Source of the DNA: Williamsia sp. DF01-3
GTDB taxonomy: Bacteria; Actinomycetota; Actinomycetes; Mycobacteriales; Mycobacteriaceae
Assembly: GCF_023051145.1 (NCBI RefSeq)
Contig: NZ_JALKFS010000005.1
Coordinates: 3,861,733-3,925,732, forward strand
Length of the DNA stretch: 64,000 nucleotides
Direction: 5' to 3'
The notes beneath the pieces are model-generated. The model was not told where the DNA came from. It ran no database searches and saw only the letters and a program-made list of their open reading frames with translations. The translations under genes and the position numbers were made by a program. Position 1 is the first letter of the stretch; every line of letters begins with the position of its first letter. This document shows positions 39,508 through 50,089 of the stretch, piece after piece.

Positions 39508-40011
39508 TCAGCGTGCCGCCGACATGCTCTTCGGACCTCGACCGAGCGCGACGATGCCCGACTGGGCGATCTCGCGGATTCCATACGGATCAAGCATTTT
39601 CAGCAGTGCCTCGAGCTTGTCGGGAGTACCGGTCGCCTCGACGGTGATCGATTCCGGCGACACGTCGATGACCTTCGCCCGGAACAGGTTGACCACTTCG
39701 ATCACCTCTCCGCGCGCCGACGCATCCGAGCGCACCTTGATCATCATGAGCTCGCGGGCCACGGAGGTGTCCGGGTCCTGCTCGACGATCTTGATCACGT
39801 TGATCAGCTTGTTGAGCTGCTTGGTGACCTGCTCGAGAGGGAAATCCTCGACCGCGACCATGATGGTCATCCGCGAGACACCTTTGAGTTCGGTGGCTCC
39901 CACGGCGAGGGACTCGATGTTGAACCCGCGGCGCGAGAACAGAGCCGAAACGCGGGCCAGGACACCTGGACGGTCCTCGACGAGCACGCTGAGGGTGTGA
40001 TGCGTCGTCAT
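39508..40011 (-). CDS. ilvN: Acetolactate synthase regulatory subunit
   Basis: 167 residues with an N-terminal ACT domain ([33 protein letters not shown]), then the second ferredoxin-like half. It stimulates the catalytic subunit and gives valine feedback inhibition. The start overlaps the ilvB stop as ATGA, fitting 1:1 translation. Confidence 0.95.
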   Translation of the reverse strand: MTTHHTLSVLVEDRPGVLARVSALFSRRGFNIESLAVGATELKGVSRMTIMVAVEDFPLEQVTKQLNKLINVIKIVEQDPDTSVARELMMIKVRSDASARGEVIEVVNLFRAKVIDVSPESITVEATGTPDKLEALLKMLDPYGIREIAQSGIVALGRGPKSMSAAR

Positions 40012-42029
40012 TTCGTCTCGTCTTTCTCGTCACTGATCCGGGTGGTCTGCACCGATTCGACGCCGGCGATGTCTCCGCCGGCCATCGTCCGGTGGATCTC
40101 GGCGGGTTCGGTGGATGCGGCCTCGTCGTCGTCGAACAACGGCCGGATTCCGCGGGCCGCCATGATCTCGTCGTTGCCGGTGCCCGCGGCGACCATGGGC
40201 CACACCTGGGCGTCGGCACCGACGACGAAGTCGATGACCACCGGACGATCGTTGATCGCACGCGCCTCGGCGAGCACGGCATCGACGTCTTCCTCGCGCT
40301 CACAACGCAATCCGACACAGCCGAGTGCTTCGGCGAGCTTCAGGAAGTCCGGGATCCGCACCGACGACTCGGAATGGTGAGTCGAGAGATTGGTGTTGGA
40401 GTACCGCTCTTCGTAGAAGAGGGTCTGCCACTGCCGAACCATGCCCAGATTGCCGTTGTTGATGACGGCGACCTTGATGGGGATGCCCTCGATGGCGCAG
40501 GTGGCCAGTTCCTGATTGGTCATCTGGAAACAGCCGTCGCCGTCGATGGCCCACACCTCGGTGTCGGGCATACCGAGCTTGGCGCCCATGGCAGCCGGGA
40601 CGGCGTAACCCATGGTGCCCAGTCCGCCCGAGTTCAGCCACGTACGCGGCTTCTCGTACGAGACGAACTGTGCGGCCCACATCTGGTGTTGTCCGACACC
40701 CGCGCAGTAGATCGCGTCCGGGCCGGCGGTCTTGCCGATCGCCGAGATCACGAACTCCGGCGACATCGAGCCGTCGGCCGGGCGGTCGTAGCTCAACGGG
40801 TAGGTGCGGCGGATCCCGTCGAGGTAGCTCCACCAGGTGCTCAGGTCCGGCGCAGCCGCGGTGGTCGCCCGCTCGTCACGAATGGCCTCGGTCAGCTCTG
40901 TGATCACCGCACGACAATCCCCGACGATCGGCACGTCCGCGTGCCGGTTCTTGCCGATCTCGGCAGGGTCGATGTCGGCGTGGATGACCTTGGCGTCGGG
41001 AGCGAACGAATCGAGCGCGCCGGTGACACGGTCGTCGAAGCGAGCGCCGAGGGTGATCAGCAGGTCGCTGCGCTGAAGGGCCGCGACCGCGGCAACCGTT
41101 CCGTGCATTCCGGGCATTCCGAGGTGCAGCTTGTGGCTGTCGGGGAACGCGCCGCGGGCCATGAGGGTGGTGACCACGGGAATACCGGTCAATTCGGCCA
41201 GCTCGAGCAGCTCAGCGGAGGAATCGGACTTGATGACCCCGCCACCGACGTAGAGCACGGGTGAACGCGACGACGCGATCAGCCTGGCGGCTTCCCGCAC
41301 CTGTTTGCCGTGAGGCTTGGTGACAGGACGGTAGCCGGGCAGATCGAGCTGCGGCGGCCACGAGAACGTGGTCTGGGCCTGCAGCACATCTTTGGGGATG
41401 TCGACGAGAACTGCTCCGGGACGGCCACTTTCGGCGATGTGGAAAGCTTCGGCCATCACCTTCGCGATCTCCGCACCACTGTTGACCAAGAAGTTGTGCT
41501 TCGTGATCGGCATGGTGATGCCGGAGATGTCAGCTTCCTGGAAGGCGTCGGTACCGATCAGCGCACGGCCGACCTGCCCGGTGATCGCGACGATGGGCAC
41601 CGAGTCCATCTGCGCATCGGCCAGGGGCGTGACCAGGTTGGTGGCACCGGGACCGGAGGTCGCCATGCACACCCCGACGCGTCCGGTGGCCTGCGCGTAA
41701 CCGGTGGCGGCGTGGCCGGCCCCCTGCTCGTGCCGAACCAGGACGTGGCGGACCTGCTTGGAGTCGAACAGTGGGTCGTAGACCGGGAGGACCGCTCCGC
41801 CGGGAATGCCGAAGACCGCATCGACGCCGAGTTCCTCGAGGGCGCGCACTACTGCCTTGGCACCACTGACCCGCTCCGGTGCCACCGTTCGACGGGGACC
41901 GGTTGCGGACGGGGCTACCGGCGAACCATTCCCTGGCGTACGCCGCGGGGCGACGGGCCCCTTGGCCTGCTGCGTTGTCTGACCACCGGGGTGGGACCCC
42001 GGCTGGGTGCGTGCTGCTGGTGCGCTCAC
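40008..42029 (-). CDS. ilvB: Acetolactate synthase catalytic subunit
   Basis: 673 residues from the GTG at 42029. This start follows GAGGGAAGG and gives VSAPAARTQ, matching mycobacterial MSAP; an open frame back to 42056 exists. The catalytic Glu lies in VRHEQGAGH, the ThDP motif is [19 protein letters not shown] with [13 protein letters not shown], and a long Pro/Gly-rich leader precedes the fold. It condenses pyruvate for valine, leucine and isoleucine. An attenuator lies upstream. Confidence 0.95.
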   Translation of the reverse strand: MSAPAARTQPGSHPGGQTTQQAKGPVAPRRTPGNGSPVAPSATGPRRTVAPERVSGAKAVVRALEELGVDAVFGIPGGAVLPVYDPLFDSKQVRHVLVRHEQGAGHAATGYAQATGRVGVCMATSGPGATNLVTPLADAQMDSVPIVAITGQVGRALIGTDAFQEADISGITMPITKHNFLVNSGAEIAKVMAEAFHIAESGRPGAVLVDIPKDVLQAQTTFSWPPQLDLPGYRPVTKPHGKQVREAARLIASSRSPVLYVGGGVIKSDSSAELLELAELTGIPVVTTLMARGAFPDSHKLHLGMPGMHGTVAAVAALQRSDLLITLGARFDDRVTGALDSFAPDAKVIHADIDPAEIGKNRHADVPIVGDCRAVITELTEAIRDERATTAAAPDLSTWWSYLDGIRRTYPLSYDRPADGSMSPEFVISAIGKTAGPDAIYCAGVGQHQMWAAQFVSYEKPRTWLNSGGLGTMGYAVPAAMGAKLGMPDTEVWAIDGDGCFQMTNQELATCAIEGIPIKVAVINNGNLGMVRQWQTLFYEERYSNTNLSTHHSESSVRIPDFLKLAEALGCVGLRCEREEDVDAVLAEARAINDRPVVIDFVVGADAQVWPMVAAGTGNDEIMAARGIRPLFDDDEAASTEPAEIHRTMAGGDIAGVESVQTTRISDEKDETK

Positions 42030-42086
42030 TGCACCTTCCCTCTGTTCGGACACCACGGCCCTGGGCCGTATGCGTCGGTGGACAAC

Positions 42087-42119
42087 AAAAAACCCCCGAC
42101 AGCCGTTGCTGTGCGAGGG
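42087..42119 (-). terminator. Attenuator terminator ahead of ilvB
   Basis: On the minus strand CCCTCGCACAGC, loop AACG and GCTGTCGGGGG form a strong stem with one bulge, followed by a run of six T. It lies about 58 bases before the ilvB start and after the leader peptide. An upstream segment GGCGCGTC (42171-42178) is the exact complement of GACGCGCC (42121-42128) beside the terminator stem, providing a pause or competing hairpin. Confidence 0.82.
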
Positions 42120-42161
42120 TGGCGCGTCGATGCTTTGTGAGTACTCGTGGGAGATACCCGG

Positions 42162-42206
42162 TCAGGCGATGACGCGCCGGCCGAGTACGAGAATCTGTTT
42201 TTGCAT
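42162..42206 (-). CDS. Branched-chain amino-acid leader peptide of ilvB
   Basis: ATG at 42206 opens a 14-residue peptide, MQKQILVLGRRVIA. Six of the 14 residues are Ile, Leu or Val, with a block of four (ILVL) and a VI near the end. It begins 11 bases after a good -10 box and ends 43 bases before the terminator stem. Stalling at these codons when the amino acids are scarce would favour read-through into ilvBNC. The design is that of a classical attenuator. No other open frame is in the leader. Confidence 0.75.
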   Translation of the reverse strand: MQKQILVLGRRVIA

Positions 42207-42217
42207 CACAGTTAGCC

Positions 42218-42246
42218 AGGCTAGAACTGCGGATGCAGTGAGTCAA
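42218..42246 (-). promoter_or_regulatory. ilvB leader promoter
   Basis: On the minus strand TTGACT (42241-42246) and TAGCCT (42218-42223) have the ideal 17-base spacing. Transcription would start a few bases before the leader-peptide ATG. Confidence 0.62.
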
Positions 42247-42354
42247 ACTCCTTGAGATCCGATCCCACATCGTGGGATCGGCTCGACGACCAGGCCGCGG
42301 GGTCGTGTCCATCGCCGATTCCGTCTGCGTCTTCGGGGATGCCACAATGTCTCG

Positions 42355-42878
42355 GTGTCCGAGACCGAATCAATCGAGCTGCCCGCGGTGTTCCGCATCA
42401 CTCCGGTCGCCTACTTTGCCGCGTTCATGATGGCGGTGACGTCGCTGGCCCTGGCGGGCGCATCGTTGCGCTACCTCGGCTGGACCCTGGTGGTCCCGAT
42501 CCTGCTGGCCCTGTGGATCCATCGGCTGCGCACCATCGTCACCGAGGACGGGGTCACCGCCGTGAGTCTGCGGGGTCGCCGTTCGGCAACATGGGACCAG
42601 ATCGCCGGACTGCAGTTCCCCAAGTGGGGCGCTGTGCGTGCGGTCCGGACCGACAAGTCCAAACTCGTGCTGCCCGCCATCACCTTCCGTGACCTCCCCG
42701 CCTGTCGGCGGCCAGCCGCGGACGCATACCCGACCCCTACGCGATCGACAGCCCCGAGCAGGAACGGATAGCAGAGGTCGAGGAGCCCACACCCGAGCCG
42801 ACCTCGTCGACCGATGACACCATCTCCGACAACGATGGAGAGTCCGGCACCAAACCGGGCGAGGGTACAGCCACCTGA
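42355..42878 (+). CDS. PH-domain (DUF/CFP6-like) membrane protein, frameshifted
   Basis: The GTG at 42355 starts SETESIELPAVFRITP, followed by two hydrophobic segments (about 20-60) and a bacterial PH-like domain (IRLRTIV-type RLRTIVTEDGVTAVSL, ATWDQIAGLQF, LVLPAITF). After FRDLP the frame breaks in the CCCC run at 42696-42699. With one extra C it reads RLSAASRGRIPDPYAI and an acidic tail ending at 42878, about 174 residues. The relative in mycobacteria is CFP6 (Rv3004), in the same neighbourhood. Unrepaired, it stops at 42771. Confidence 0.8.
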
Positions 42879-43108
42879 GTCCTGGAGGGCCCTCCGCCGG
42901 CCCGTCCGCGTCGAGATGATCAGCGTTGGGATGGTCCGCGTCTACTCCGCGTGCGCCGAAACCTGGTGGGCCGAAACACGGACTGAGTGCTGCTGAATCC
43001 GTACGGCCGCGCAAATGCGGCCGCGCGCACCGGAGTACGGTTGACCGCGCAACTATTCCGTGCCGCAGCCCGGCCGGATCTGGTCGAGCAATCGAGGAAT
43101 CTGCAGCC

Positions 43109-44956
43109 ATGCCGAATTTGAGGTCACGCACCACCACTGTCGGACGTAATGCGTCGGGCGCCCGCTCGCTCTGGCGCGCCACCGGGATGACTGACGACGA
43201 TTTCGGCAAACCGATTGTGGCCATTGCCAATTCGTACACCCAGTTCGTACCCGGCCATGTGCACCTCAAGGACGTGGGCGAGATCGTGGCAGACGCTGTT
43301 CGTGCTGCGGGAGGCGTGCCGAGGGAGTTCCACACCATCGCTGTCGACGACGGTATCGCGATGGGCCACGACGGCATGCTCTACTCGCTGCCCAGCCGGG
43401 AGATCATCGCCGATTCGGTGGAGTACATGGTCAACGCCCACACTGCCGACGCGCTGGTCTGTATCTCCAACTGCGACAAGATCACCCCGGGAATGCTGAA
43501 TGCGGCCATGCGGCTCGACATCCCCACCGTCTTCGTCTCGGGCGGCCCGATGGAGGCCGGCAAGGCAGTTGTCGTCGGAGACACGGTGCATCCCTCGTCA
43601 GACCTGATCACGTCGATCTCGGCCTCTGCCAACGACGCCGTCGACGATGCCGCGCTCCGAGAGGTCGAACTCGCCGCGTGCCCGACCTGCGGATCGTGCT
43701 CGGGCATGTTCACGGCCAACTCCATGAACTGCCTCACCGAGGCGCTGGGGCTGGCCCTGCCGGGCAACGGTTCCACCCTCGCGACCCACGAAGCGCGCCG
43801 CAGTCTGTTCAGCAAGGCCGGACAGGTGATCGTCGAGGCGGCGCTGCGGTACTACCGGGACGATGACGAGTCGGTGCTCCCCCGGAACATCGCGACTCCC
43901 AGTGCATTCCGCAACGCCATGGCGCTCGACGTGGCCATGGGCGGCTCGACGAACACCGTTCTGCACGTATTGGCTGCCGCCCAGGAAGGCGAGGTCCGCG
44001 ACTTCGATCTCACGGTCATCGATGAGATCAGCCGGCGGGTGCCCTGCTTGTCGAAGGTGTCGCCCAACTCGGACTACCACATGGAAGACGTGCACAGGGC
44101 CGGCGGAATCGCCGCCATCCTGGGCGAGCTCCGTCGGGCAGGACTGCTCGACGACACCACCAGCACGGTTCATTCGCCGACGATGGCTGCCTTCCTCGAC
44201 GACTGGGACATCCGCGGCGGCAAGGCAACCGACGAGGCCTTCGAGCTGTTCCACGCCGCCCCCGGTGGCGTTCGCACCACCACACCGTTCTCGACTGCGA
44301 ATCGATGGAGCTCTCTCGACACCGATGCTGCCGGCGGATGCATCCGCGACATCGAGCACGCCTACACGATCGAAGGCGGGTTGTGCGTGCTGCGCGGCAA
44401 TCTCGCCGAGGACGGCGCGGTACTCAAGACGGCCGGCATCGACGAGGAACTGTGGCACTTCCAGGGCCCGGCTCGCGTGGTCGAGTCCCAGGACGAAGCC
44501 GTCCAGGTCATCCTGAGCAAGACCATTCAGGCCGGCGAAGTGTTGGTGGTGCGGTACGAAGGTCCTGCTGGAGGGCCCGGCATGCAAGAGATGCTGCATC
44601 CCACTGCCTTCATGAAGGGCACGGGCATGGGCAAGAAGTGTGCGCTCATCACCGACGGGCGTTTCTCGGGTGGTTCCTCGGGCCTGTCGGTCGGCCACAT
44701 CTCGCCGGAAGCGGCTGCGGGTGGTGTCATCGGACTCATCGAGGACGGTGACCAGGTCCTGATCGACGTGAAGACCCGCAAGCTGGAGGTGCTCGTCGAC
44801 GACGAGGTCCTCGCCGATCGCCGAGCAAAGATGAACGCATCCGAACGCCCGTGGCAGCCGATGCAAGCCCGCGATCGGAAGGTGACCACCGCGCTGCGCG
44901 CGTACGCCAAGCTCGCCACGTCAGCCGACAAGGGTGCGGTCCGCCAGGTCGATTGA
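43109..44956 (+). CDS. ilvD: Dihydroxy-acid dehydratase
   Basis: 615 residues from the ATG at 43109; GAGGA lies 11 bases upstream, and the longer frame is not conserved. Iron-sulfur cysteines are in [12 protein letters not shown] (C118, C122) and [20 protein letters not shown] and [16 protein letters not shown] are family signatures. It makes the 2-oxo acids of valine and isoleucine. It lies between the PH-domain gene and doxX, close to ilvBNC but on the opposite strand; in M. tuberculosis ilvD is elsewhere. Confidence 0.95.
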   Translation: MPNLRSRTTTVGRNASGARSLWRATGMTDDDFGKPIVAIANSYTQFVPGHVHLKDVGEIVADAVRAAGGVPREFHTIAVDDGIAMGHDGMLYSLPSREIIADSVEYMVNAHTADALVCISNCDKITPGMLNAAMRLDIPTVFVSGGPMEAGKAVVVGDTVHPSSDLITSISASANDAVDDAALREVELAACPTCGSCSGMFTANSMNCLTEALGLALPGNGSTLATHEARRSLFSKAGQVIVEAALRYYRDDDESVLPRNIATPSAFRNAMALDVAMGGSTNTVLHVLAAAQEGEVRDFDLTVIDEISRRVPCLSKVSPNSDYHMEDVHRAGGIAAILGELRRAGLLDDTTSTVHSPTMAAFLDDWDIRGGKATDEAFELFHAAPGGVRTTTPFSTANRWSSLDTDAAGGCIRDIEHAYTIEGGLCVLRGNLAEDGAVLKTAGIDEELWHFQGPARVVESQDEAVQVILSKTIQAGEVLVVRYEGPAGGPGMQEMLHPTAFMKGTGMGKKCALITDGRFSGGSSGLSVGHISPEAAAGGVIGLIEDGDQVLIDVKTRKLEVLVDDEVLADRRAKMNASERPWQPMQARDRKVTTALRAYAKLATSADKGAVRQVD

Positions 44957-44992
44957 CCGGTCTCGATCGGCCCTGAGATCGGCCCGTTGCGA

Positions 44993-45023
44993 GGCCGCCG
45001 AGGGACATATGCCCCCGGCGGCC
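44993..45023. terminator. Hairpin between ilvD and doxX
   Basis: GGCCGCCGAGGG and CCCCCGGCGGCC pair at 11 of 12 positions around a 7-base loop, between two convergent stops. No U-run follows, so termination is inferred from place and stability. Confidence 0.5.
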
Positions 45024-45063
45024 CGCCACGGCGACGAAGTTGGCGAAGTTGCGAGGGGCCCGA

Positions 45064-46128
45064 CTACTGGGCGGGGTTACCCGGCGATTCGAACGGGTTG
45101 GTTCCGTTGAACAGGAACCAGATCGCCACCGGTGCGGCGATGCCGACAACAAGCCAGGCGACCGATCCGATGAACGGCCGGGTGGCCCAGCCCCGGTTGA
45201 AGTCGAGAGAGATACGGCCGGGCCCGGTCAAGATGATCACCGCGGCCGCCAGACCGAGGAACAGTTCGTACTCGATGCCCTTGTTGGTGAAGTCGGGGTC
45301 GACGGCGAAGAACCACACGCCGCCCGCGAGGGTCGACTTGAACAGCGCGGCGACAACCATGACGCCCAGGACCGCCGCGCCCGCGATGGGGGTCAGCAGT
45401 CCGAGCACCAGCATCAACCCGCCGATGGTCTCCGAGAGTGCGCCCAGCACGGCAAGCCATTTGGCGGCATCCGGGTTGAACCCGATGTTGGTGTTCGCCG
45501 AGTTGACGAGGTAGTCCTCGAAGCCGCTGAGCCGGGGGCCGTTCCACCACCCGAACAGTTTCTGGCTGCCATGGGCCATCGCGATCAGGCCGACACCCAC
45601 CCGCAGGATCAGCAATCCCAGATCGGTGGTCCCACGCCGCACGGGCGCCTCGGTGACCACCGGACCGACGGGTTCGGGCTCAGCCGGGCCGCGGGTCGCG
45701 AAGTCGTCATCGTCGTCGTATCGCGGCTGCGGACCGTGCTGACGATGGAAGTCGTCCCGGTCCACACCCGCCGTCGGAATCCGGGTTGTCGCGGTGGAGG
45801 GCGCCGCTGCAGCGGGCCTGGCCACCACATCGGTGTCCTGACGGGACAGATCGTCGTCGACTGCCTGACCACCGGCCGGCGTCGCGCCGGCAGGCTGCTT
45901 GCGCATGGTCGGGATCTGCTCGGTCTCTTCCAGTTCCGCCTCGTCCTGGGCGAACTGACCACTTTCACCGGAGCGAGGAGAGCGGTAGGGCGCGTAGCCA
46001 TAGGCGCCGGTATCGCCCTCCGGCCGGGTCGCCTGCGGGTCGCGCGCCGCACGCTGCGGCACTCCGATCTGTTCGGTGGGCTCGTCGTAGGGGCTCGACC
46101 CCTGGCCGTCAGGATCTCGTTCGGTCAC
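45064..46128 (-). CDS. DoxX family membrane protein with long acidic N-terminus
   Basis: 354 residues. The first 165 are hydrophilic, rich in Asp, Glu, Pro and Arg, and probably disordered in the cytoplasm. Four or five hydrophobic segments follow, starting with LGLLILRVGVGLIAMAHGSQKLFGWW, the DoxX signature. DoxX proteins have been linked to redox defence with a membrane-bound thiosulfate or superoxide system. The mycobacterial homologue is Rv3005c, also beside lppZ. Function beyond family is not evident. Confidence 0.85.
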   Translation of the reverse strand: MTERDPDGQGSSPYDEPTEQIGVPQRAARDPQATRPEGDTGAYGYAPYRSPRSGESGQFAQDEAELEETEQIPTMRKQPAGATPAGGQAVDDDLSRQDTDVVARPAAAAPSTATTRIPTAGVDRDDFHRQHGPQPRYDDDDDFATRGPAEPEPVGPVVTEAPVRRGTTDLGLLILRVGVGLIAMAHGSQKLFGWWNGPRLSGFEDYLVNSANTNIGFNPDAAKWLAVLGALSETIGGLMLVLGLLTPIAGAAVLGVMVVAALFKSTLAGGVWFFAVDPDFTNKGIEYELFLGLAAAVIILTGPGRISLDFNRGWATRPFIGSVAWLVVGIAAPVAIWFLFNGTNPFESPGNPAQ

Positions 46129-46191
46129 AGTTCGACCTTAGAGGCTCACCGGGCAACCCAAGTGTTCGCCGGGCCGGGCGCGCCCGATCAG

Positions 46192-46197
46192 TAGGGT
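46192..46197 (+). promoter_or_regulatory. -10 box for a leaderless lppZ-like transcript
   Basis: TAGGGT ends 7 bases before the ATG at 46205, so the transcript would start at the codon itself. No clear -35 element. Confidence 0.4.
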
Positions 46198-46204
46198 GGA
46201 CGCC

Positions 46205-47347
46205 ATGACAATGCACCACGGGTCTGCGATCGCACGGATCGTGATCATGCTGGTGGCGGCAGCCACCGTGGTGACCGGATGTGCCGACGGCTTCGCCGAG
46301 CAGGACCGCAACCGCGACGCCGGCCAGTTCTCCACCAACCCCAACCCGCCGTTGCAGCAGCAGGAACAGACACCGAGCAGTCCGCCGCCGACCGATCCGG
46401 GCGCTCCGACGGGTCCGTGCCCAGACCCCGACCCGACCGTCATCGCCACGTGTCTCGACACCACCAGCGGCGTGCTCCCAGGAAATGCCGACGCGACGGC
46501 GACCGTGGTCGCGCAACGCACCACGGGAAAGATCGTGCGCACCAAGCGCGGCGGCCCAACTCAGGACGTGGCCTCGTTCGAGGTCGATGCCTCCGGCGAC
46601 GGCGGCCTGCTGGACTTCGCGTTCTCCCCGGATTTCGCGCAGGATCAATTGCTCTACGCCTACATCACCACCCCCACCGACAACCGGGTTGTCCGGCTGG
46701 CCCCGAATGACGTGCCCAAGCCGATCCTCGTCGGTATCCCGAAGGGCCCGGTCGGGAACATGGGAACCATCTATTTCAAGAGTCCGACCGAACTGCTGGT
46801 GGCCACCGGCGACGCAGGCGATCCACAAGCGGCCTCGGACCCGGCATCCCTGGCGGGCAAGATTCTGTCGGTCACGGACCTGGCATCGGGTAGCACCACC
46901 CCACCCCGGGTGCTGACCTCGGGATTGGGATCGAATCCGGCCTTGTGCCCCGACGTCGCCACCGGTGCGCTGTACCTTACCGACCGCGCCCCCGCCGAGG
47001 ACCGCCTCCAGCTGATCAGCGCCACCGGGGTGGCGCGCACGCTGTGGACCTGGCCCGACAAACCGGAAACGGCGGGATGCGCTGCGGTCAACGGCATGAT
47101 CATGGTGTCGCAGACCAGGACTCAACGACTTCAGGCCCTGGCGGCACCGACCGAGGAGAAGCCCACCACGGCTGAACCGGTCACCGTGCTGGAGAAGCGA
47201 TACGGGTCGCTCGGACGCCTCACCGCTGTACCCGGTGGCCTGTTTCAGGTCGCGACGGTGAACAAACAGACCGGTACGGCCGGCCCCACAGACGATCGGG
47301 TGATCATCATCCCGATGCCGCAGGGCCCCGCCGACACCAACATCTGA
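46205..47347 (+). CDS. Lipoprotein LppZ-like, sorbosone-dehydrogenase type beta-propeller
   Basis: About 380 residues from the ATG at 46205. The signal peptide ends in the lipobox VVTGC, so the mature N-terminus would be lipidated. A Pro/Gln-rich linker is followed by a beta-propeller-like domain (DGGLLDFAFSPDF, GPVGNMGTIYF, LVATGDAGD) related to glucose/sorbosone dehydrogenases. Mycobacterial LppZ (Rv3006) lies in the same place. The ligand is unknown. It converges on gatB with only 4 bases between. Confidence 0.85.
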   Translation: MTMHHGSAIARIVIMLVAAATVVTGCADGFAEQDRNRDAGQFSTNPNPPLQQQEQTPSSPPPTDPGAPTGPCPDPDPTVIATCLDTTSGVLPGNADATATVVAQRTTGKIVRTKRGGPTQDVASFEVDASGDGGLLDFAFSPDFAQDQLLYAYITTPTDNRVVRLAPNDVPKPILVGIPKGPVGNMGTIYFKSPTELLVATGDAGDPQAASDPASLAGKILSVTDLASGSTTPPRVLTSGLGSNPALCPDVATGALYLTDRAPAEDRLQLISATGVARTLWTWPDKPETAGCAAVNGMIMVSQTRTQRLQALAAPTEEKPTTAEPVTVLEKRYGSLGRLTAVPGGLFQVATVNKQTGTAGPTDDRVIIIPMPQGPADTNI

Positions 47348-47351
47348 ACCG

Positions 47352-48842
47352 CTACTGGCAGGCGGCCAGTACCAGTTCCTTGACCCGGGCCGGATCTGCC
47401 TGTCCCCGTGTGGCCTTCATGACATCGCCCACGATCTTGCCTGCGGCGGCCACCTTGCCGCTGCGGATCTTCTCCGCGATGTCGGGGTTGTTGGTCAACG
47501 CCTCGTCGACCGCCTTCTGCAACGCGGAGTCGTCGCGCACGACCTCCAGACCTCGGTCAGCGATGATCTGTTCGGGTTCGCCCTCACCGTCGAGCACTGC
47601 CGTCACGACCTGCTGCGCGAGCTTGTTGGTGAGTTTGCCCTCGTCGACGAGAGCGACAACGGCCGCAACCTGCTTCGGGGTGATCGGCAGATCCGCCAGC
47701 TCGGTACTCCGGGAATTCGCCTGCTGGGCCAGGAACGAGACCCACCAACCGCGCGCGGCGTCCACCGACGCACCGGACTCCACTGTCGCGATGATCAGGT
47801 CCACGGCACCGAGGTTCACCAGGTCACGCATCACCTCGTCGGACAGACCCCACTCCTGCTGAATCCGTGCGCGCCGCAGCCAAGGTAGTTCGGGGATGGT
47901 CTCGCGGAGTTCCTCGATCCATGCCGAATCGGGTTGCACCGGAGGCAGATCCGGTTCCGGGAAATAGCGGTAGTCCTCTGCGGTTTCCTTGCGGCGCCCG
48001 GCCGAGGTGGATCCGTCGGACTCCTGGAAGTGCCGGGTCTCCTGGATGATGTCGACCCCGGACTTGAGCAGCGCACCCTGGCGCCGCATCTCGTACCGGA
48101 CCGCGACCTCGACGCTCTTGAGTGAGTTGACGTTCTTGGTCTCGGTGCGTGTACCGAACTCGGTGGCGCCCTTGGGCATCAACGACAGGTTGGCGTCGCA
48201 GCGCATCGAGCCCTGGTCCATGCGGACGTCGGAGACACCGAGCGACTTCAGCAGATCACGCAGTGCGGTGACATACGCGCGGGCGACCTCCGGTGCCCGC
48301 TCCCCCGCTCCTTCGATCGGCTTGGACACGATCTCGATCAGTGGCACACCCGCGCGGTTGTAATCGAGCAGCGAGTGGCTCGCGCCGTGGATACGACCGG
48401 TGGATCCGACATGCAGCGACTTGCCGGTGTCCTCCTCCATGTGCGCCCGCTCGATCTCGACGCGCCAGGTGGTGCCGTCGTCGAGCGCGACGTCGAGGTA
48501 GCCGTCGTACGCGATGGGGTCGTCGTACTGCGAGATCTGGTAGTTCTTCGGCTGATCCGGGTAGAAGTAGTTCTTCCGAGCGAAGGTGCTCGACGGGCGG
48601 ATCGAGCAATTGAGGGCCAGGCCGATGCGGATCGCCGACTCGATGGCCTTCTCGTTCGCCACCGGCAGCGAGCCCGGCAAGCCGATGCAGACGGGGCACA
48701 CCTGGGTGTTCGGTTCGGCACCGAAGGTGGTGGGGCAGCCACAGAACATCTTGGTGTTGGTGCCCAGCTCGACATGCACCTCCATGCCCATCACGGGGTC
48801 GAATTCGGAAATGACATCGTCGTAGTCGAGCAGTTCGGTCAT
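47352..48842 (-). CDS. gatB: Aspartyl/glutamyl-tRNA amidotransferase subunit B
   Basis: 496 residues. [18 protein letters not shown] near the N-terminus, [28 protein letters not shown], and the Yqey-like tail ([28 protein letters not shown]) are complete. GatB binds the misacylated tRNA in GatCAB, which turns Glu-tRNA-Gln into Gln-tRNA-Gln. gatA and gatC are farther along the same strand; pfkA and an inserted four-gene block lie between. Confidence 0.95.
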   Translation of the reverse strand: MTELLDYDDVISEFDPVMGMEVHVELGTNTKMFCGCPTTFGAEPNTQVCPVCIGLPGSLPVANEKAIESAIRIGLALNCSIRPSSTFARKNYFYPDQPKNYQISQYDDPIAYDGYLDVALDDGTTWRVEIERAHMEEDTGKSLHVGSTGRIHGASHSLLDYNRAGVPLIEIVSKPIEGAGERAPEVARAYVTALRDLLKSLGVSDVRMDQGSMRCDANLSLMPKGATEFGTRTETKNVNSLKSVEVAVRYEMRRQGALLKSGVDIIQETRHFQESDGSTSAGRRKETAEDYRYFPEPDLPPVQPDSAWIEELRETIPELPWLRRARIQQEWGLSDEVMRDLVNLGAVDLIIATVESGASVDAARGWWVSFLAQQANSRSTELADLPITPKQVAAVVALVDEGKLTNKLAQQVVTAVLDGEGEPEQIIADRGLEVVRDDSALQKAVDEALTNNPDIAEKIRSGKVAAAGKIVGDVMKATRGQADPARVKELVLAACQ

Positions 48843-48859
48843 GCACCGAGTTTAACTGG

Positions 48860-48942
48860 CCCCCACACCCCCGATGATGTGCCCTTTTGGCGGCGCTCAC
48901 CTGGGCTTTACTCGCCATAAGGGCACATCATCGGGGTGGGGG
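48860..48942. repeat. Intergenic palindromic element, copy 1
   Basis: Arms CCCCGATGATGTGCCCTTTTGGCG (given here as 48869-48892) and 48913-48936 pair at 23 of 24 positions around a 20-base loop containing ACCTGGG. Outer C-run and G-run sequences extend the stem. It fills the gap between gatB and pfkA and ends at the pfkA stop. A second copy is at 54002-54078. Confidence 0.88.
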
Positions 48943-49977
48943 TCAGCCGAAGAAGGCCGCGGCGTCTTCGTAGCGGTTCTGGGGAACGAGTTTGAGCTCT
49001 TTGGTGGCCTCACCGATGGGAACCAATCCGATGTTCGGCCCTTGGAGGCTGACCATCATCCCGTGGTCCCCGTTGTGCGCGGCGTCGGCGGCGTTGACCC
49101 CGAATCGGGTGGCCAGCACCCGGTCGTAAGGTGTCGGTTTGCCACCGCGCTGCACGTGACCGAGCACGGTCGTCCGTACTTCCTTGTTGATCCGGCGCTC
49201 GATCTCGACGGCGAGCTGTTGAGCGACCCCGGTGAACCGCTCGTGTCCGAACTCGTCGAGTCCACCCTTGAGCACCGAGAAGTTACTGCCCTCGGCAGGT
49301 TTGGCCCCCTCGGCGACCACGCAGATGAAGTGCGAGTCACCGCGCTGGAAGCGGCGTTTGACCAGACGGCACACCTCTTCGACATCAAACGGCTGTTCGG
49401 GGATGAGGATCATGTGTGCACCGGACGCGATGCCCGAATGCAGCGCGATCCAGCCGGCGTGGCGGCCCATCACTTCCACCAGCATCACGCGCTGATGCGA
49501 CTCGGCGGTGCTGTGCAGACGATCGATGGCGTCGGTTGCGACGGTCAGCGCGGTGTCGAACCCGAACGTCACGTCGGTGCAATTGATGTCGTTGTCGATG
49601 GTCTTGGGCACCCCGACCACCGGGACGCCTTCATCGGACAGCCAGGACGCGGCGGTCAACGTGCCCTCGCCGCCGATCGGGATCAGTACGTCGATGCCGT
49701 TGTCGTCCAATGTCTGCCGGATCTGGTCGAGGCCGGCACGCAGCTTGTCCGGATGTGTGCGGGCAGTACCCAGCATGGTGCCGCCCTTCGCGAGCAACCG
49801 ATCGTTCCGGTCGTCGGCGGCGAGATGGATCCGCCGGTCCTCGAGCAATCCCCGCCAGCCGTCGAGGAATCCGACCACCGCCGACCCGTACCGGACCTCG
49901 CTGGTCCGGACCACGGCCCGGATCACCGCGTTCAATCCCGGGCAGTCACCGCCACCGGTTAGCACTCCAATGCGCAT
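48943..49977 (-). CDS. pfkA: 6-phosphofructokinase
   Basis: 344 residues from the ATG at 49977; a start at 50001 is also open. [14 protein letters not shown] is the nucleotide loop. IGGEGTLTA has the Gly typical of ATP-dependent enzymes, while PKTIDND has the Lys usual in pyrophosphate-dependent ones; this mix is seen in actinobacterial ATP-PFKs. [10 protein letters not shown] and LGHVQRGG are also present. It makes fructose-1,6-bisphosphate in glycolysis. Confidence 0.94.
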   Translation of the reverse strand: MRIGVLTGGGDCPGLNAVIRAVVRTSEVRYGSAVVGFLDGWRGLLEDRRIHLAADDRNDRLLAKGGTMLGTARTHPDKLRAGLDQIRQTLDDNGIDVLIPIGGEGTLTAASWLSDEGVPVVGVPKTIDNDINCTDVTFGFDTALTVATDAIDRLHSTAESHQRVMLVEVMGRHAGWIALHSGIASGAHMILIPEQPFDVEEVCRLVKRRFQRGDSHFICVVAEGAKPAEGSNFSVLKGGLDEFGHERFTGVAQQLAVEIERRINKEVRTTVLGHVQRGGKPTPYDRVLATRFGVNAADAAHNGDHGMMVSLQGPNIGLVPIGEATKELKLVPQNRYEDAAAFFG

Positions 49978-50089
49978 CTGGTGTTCCCGCTCCCTCTTCA
50001 TCTGTGCTCAGACTGTCATCTCTGCTCGGACAGCACGCGCTCTGCGGGCGCCACTGGCTTCAATTGTGCAACCGAATGCAAGCTCCGGC

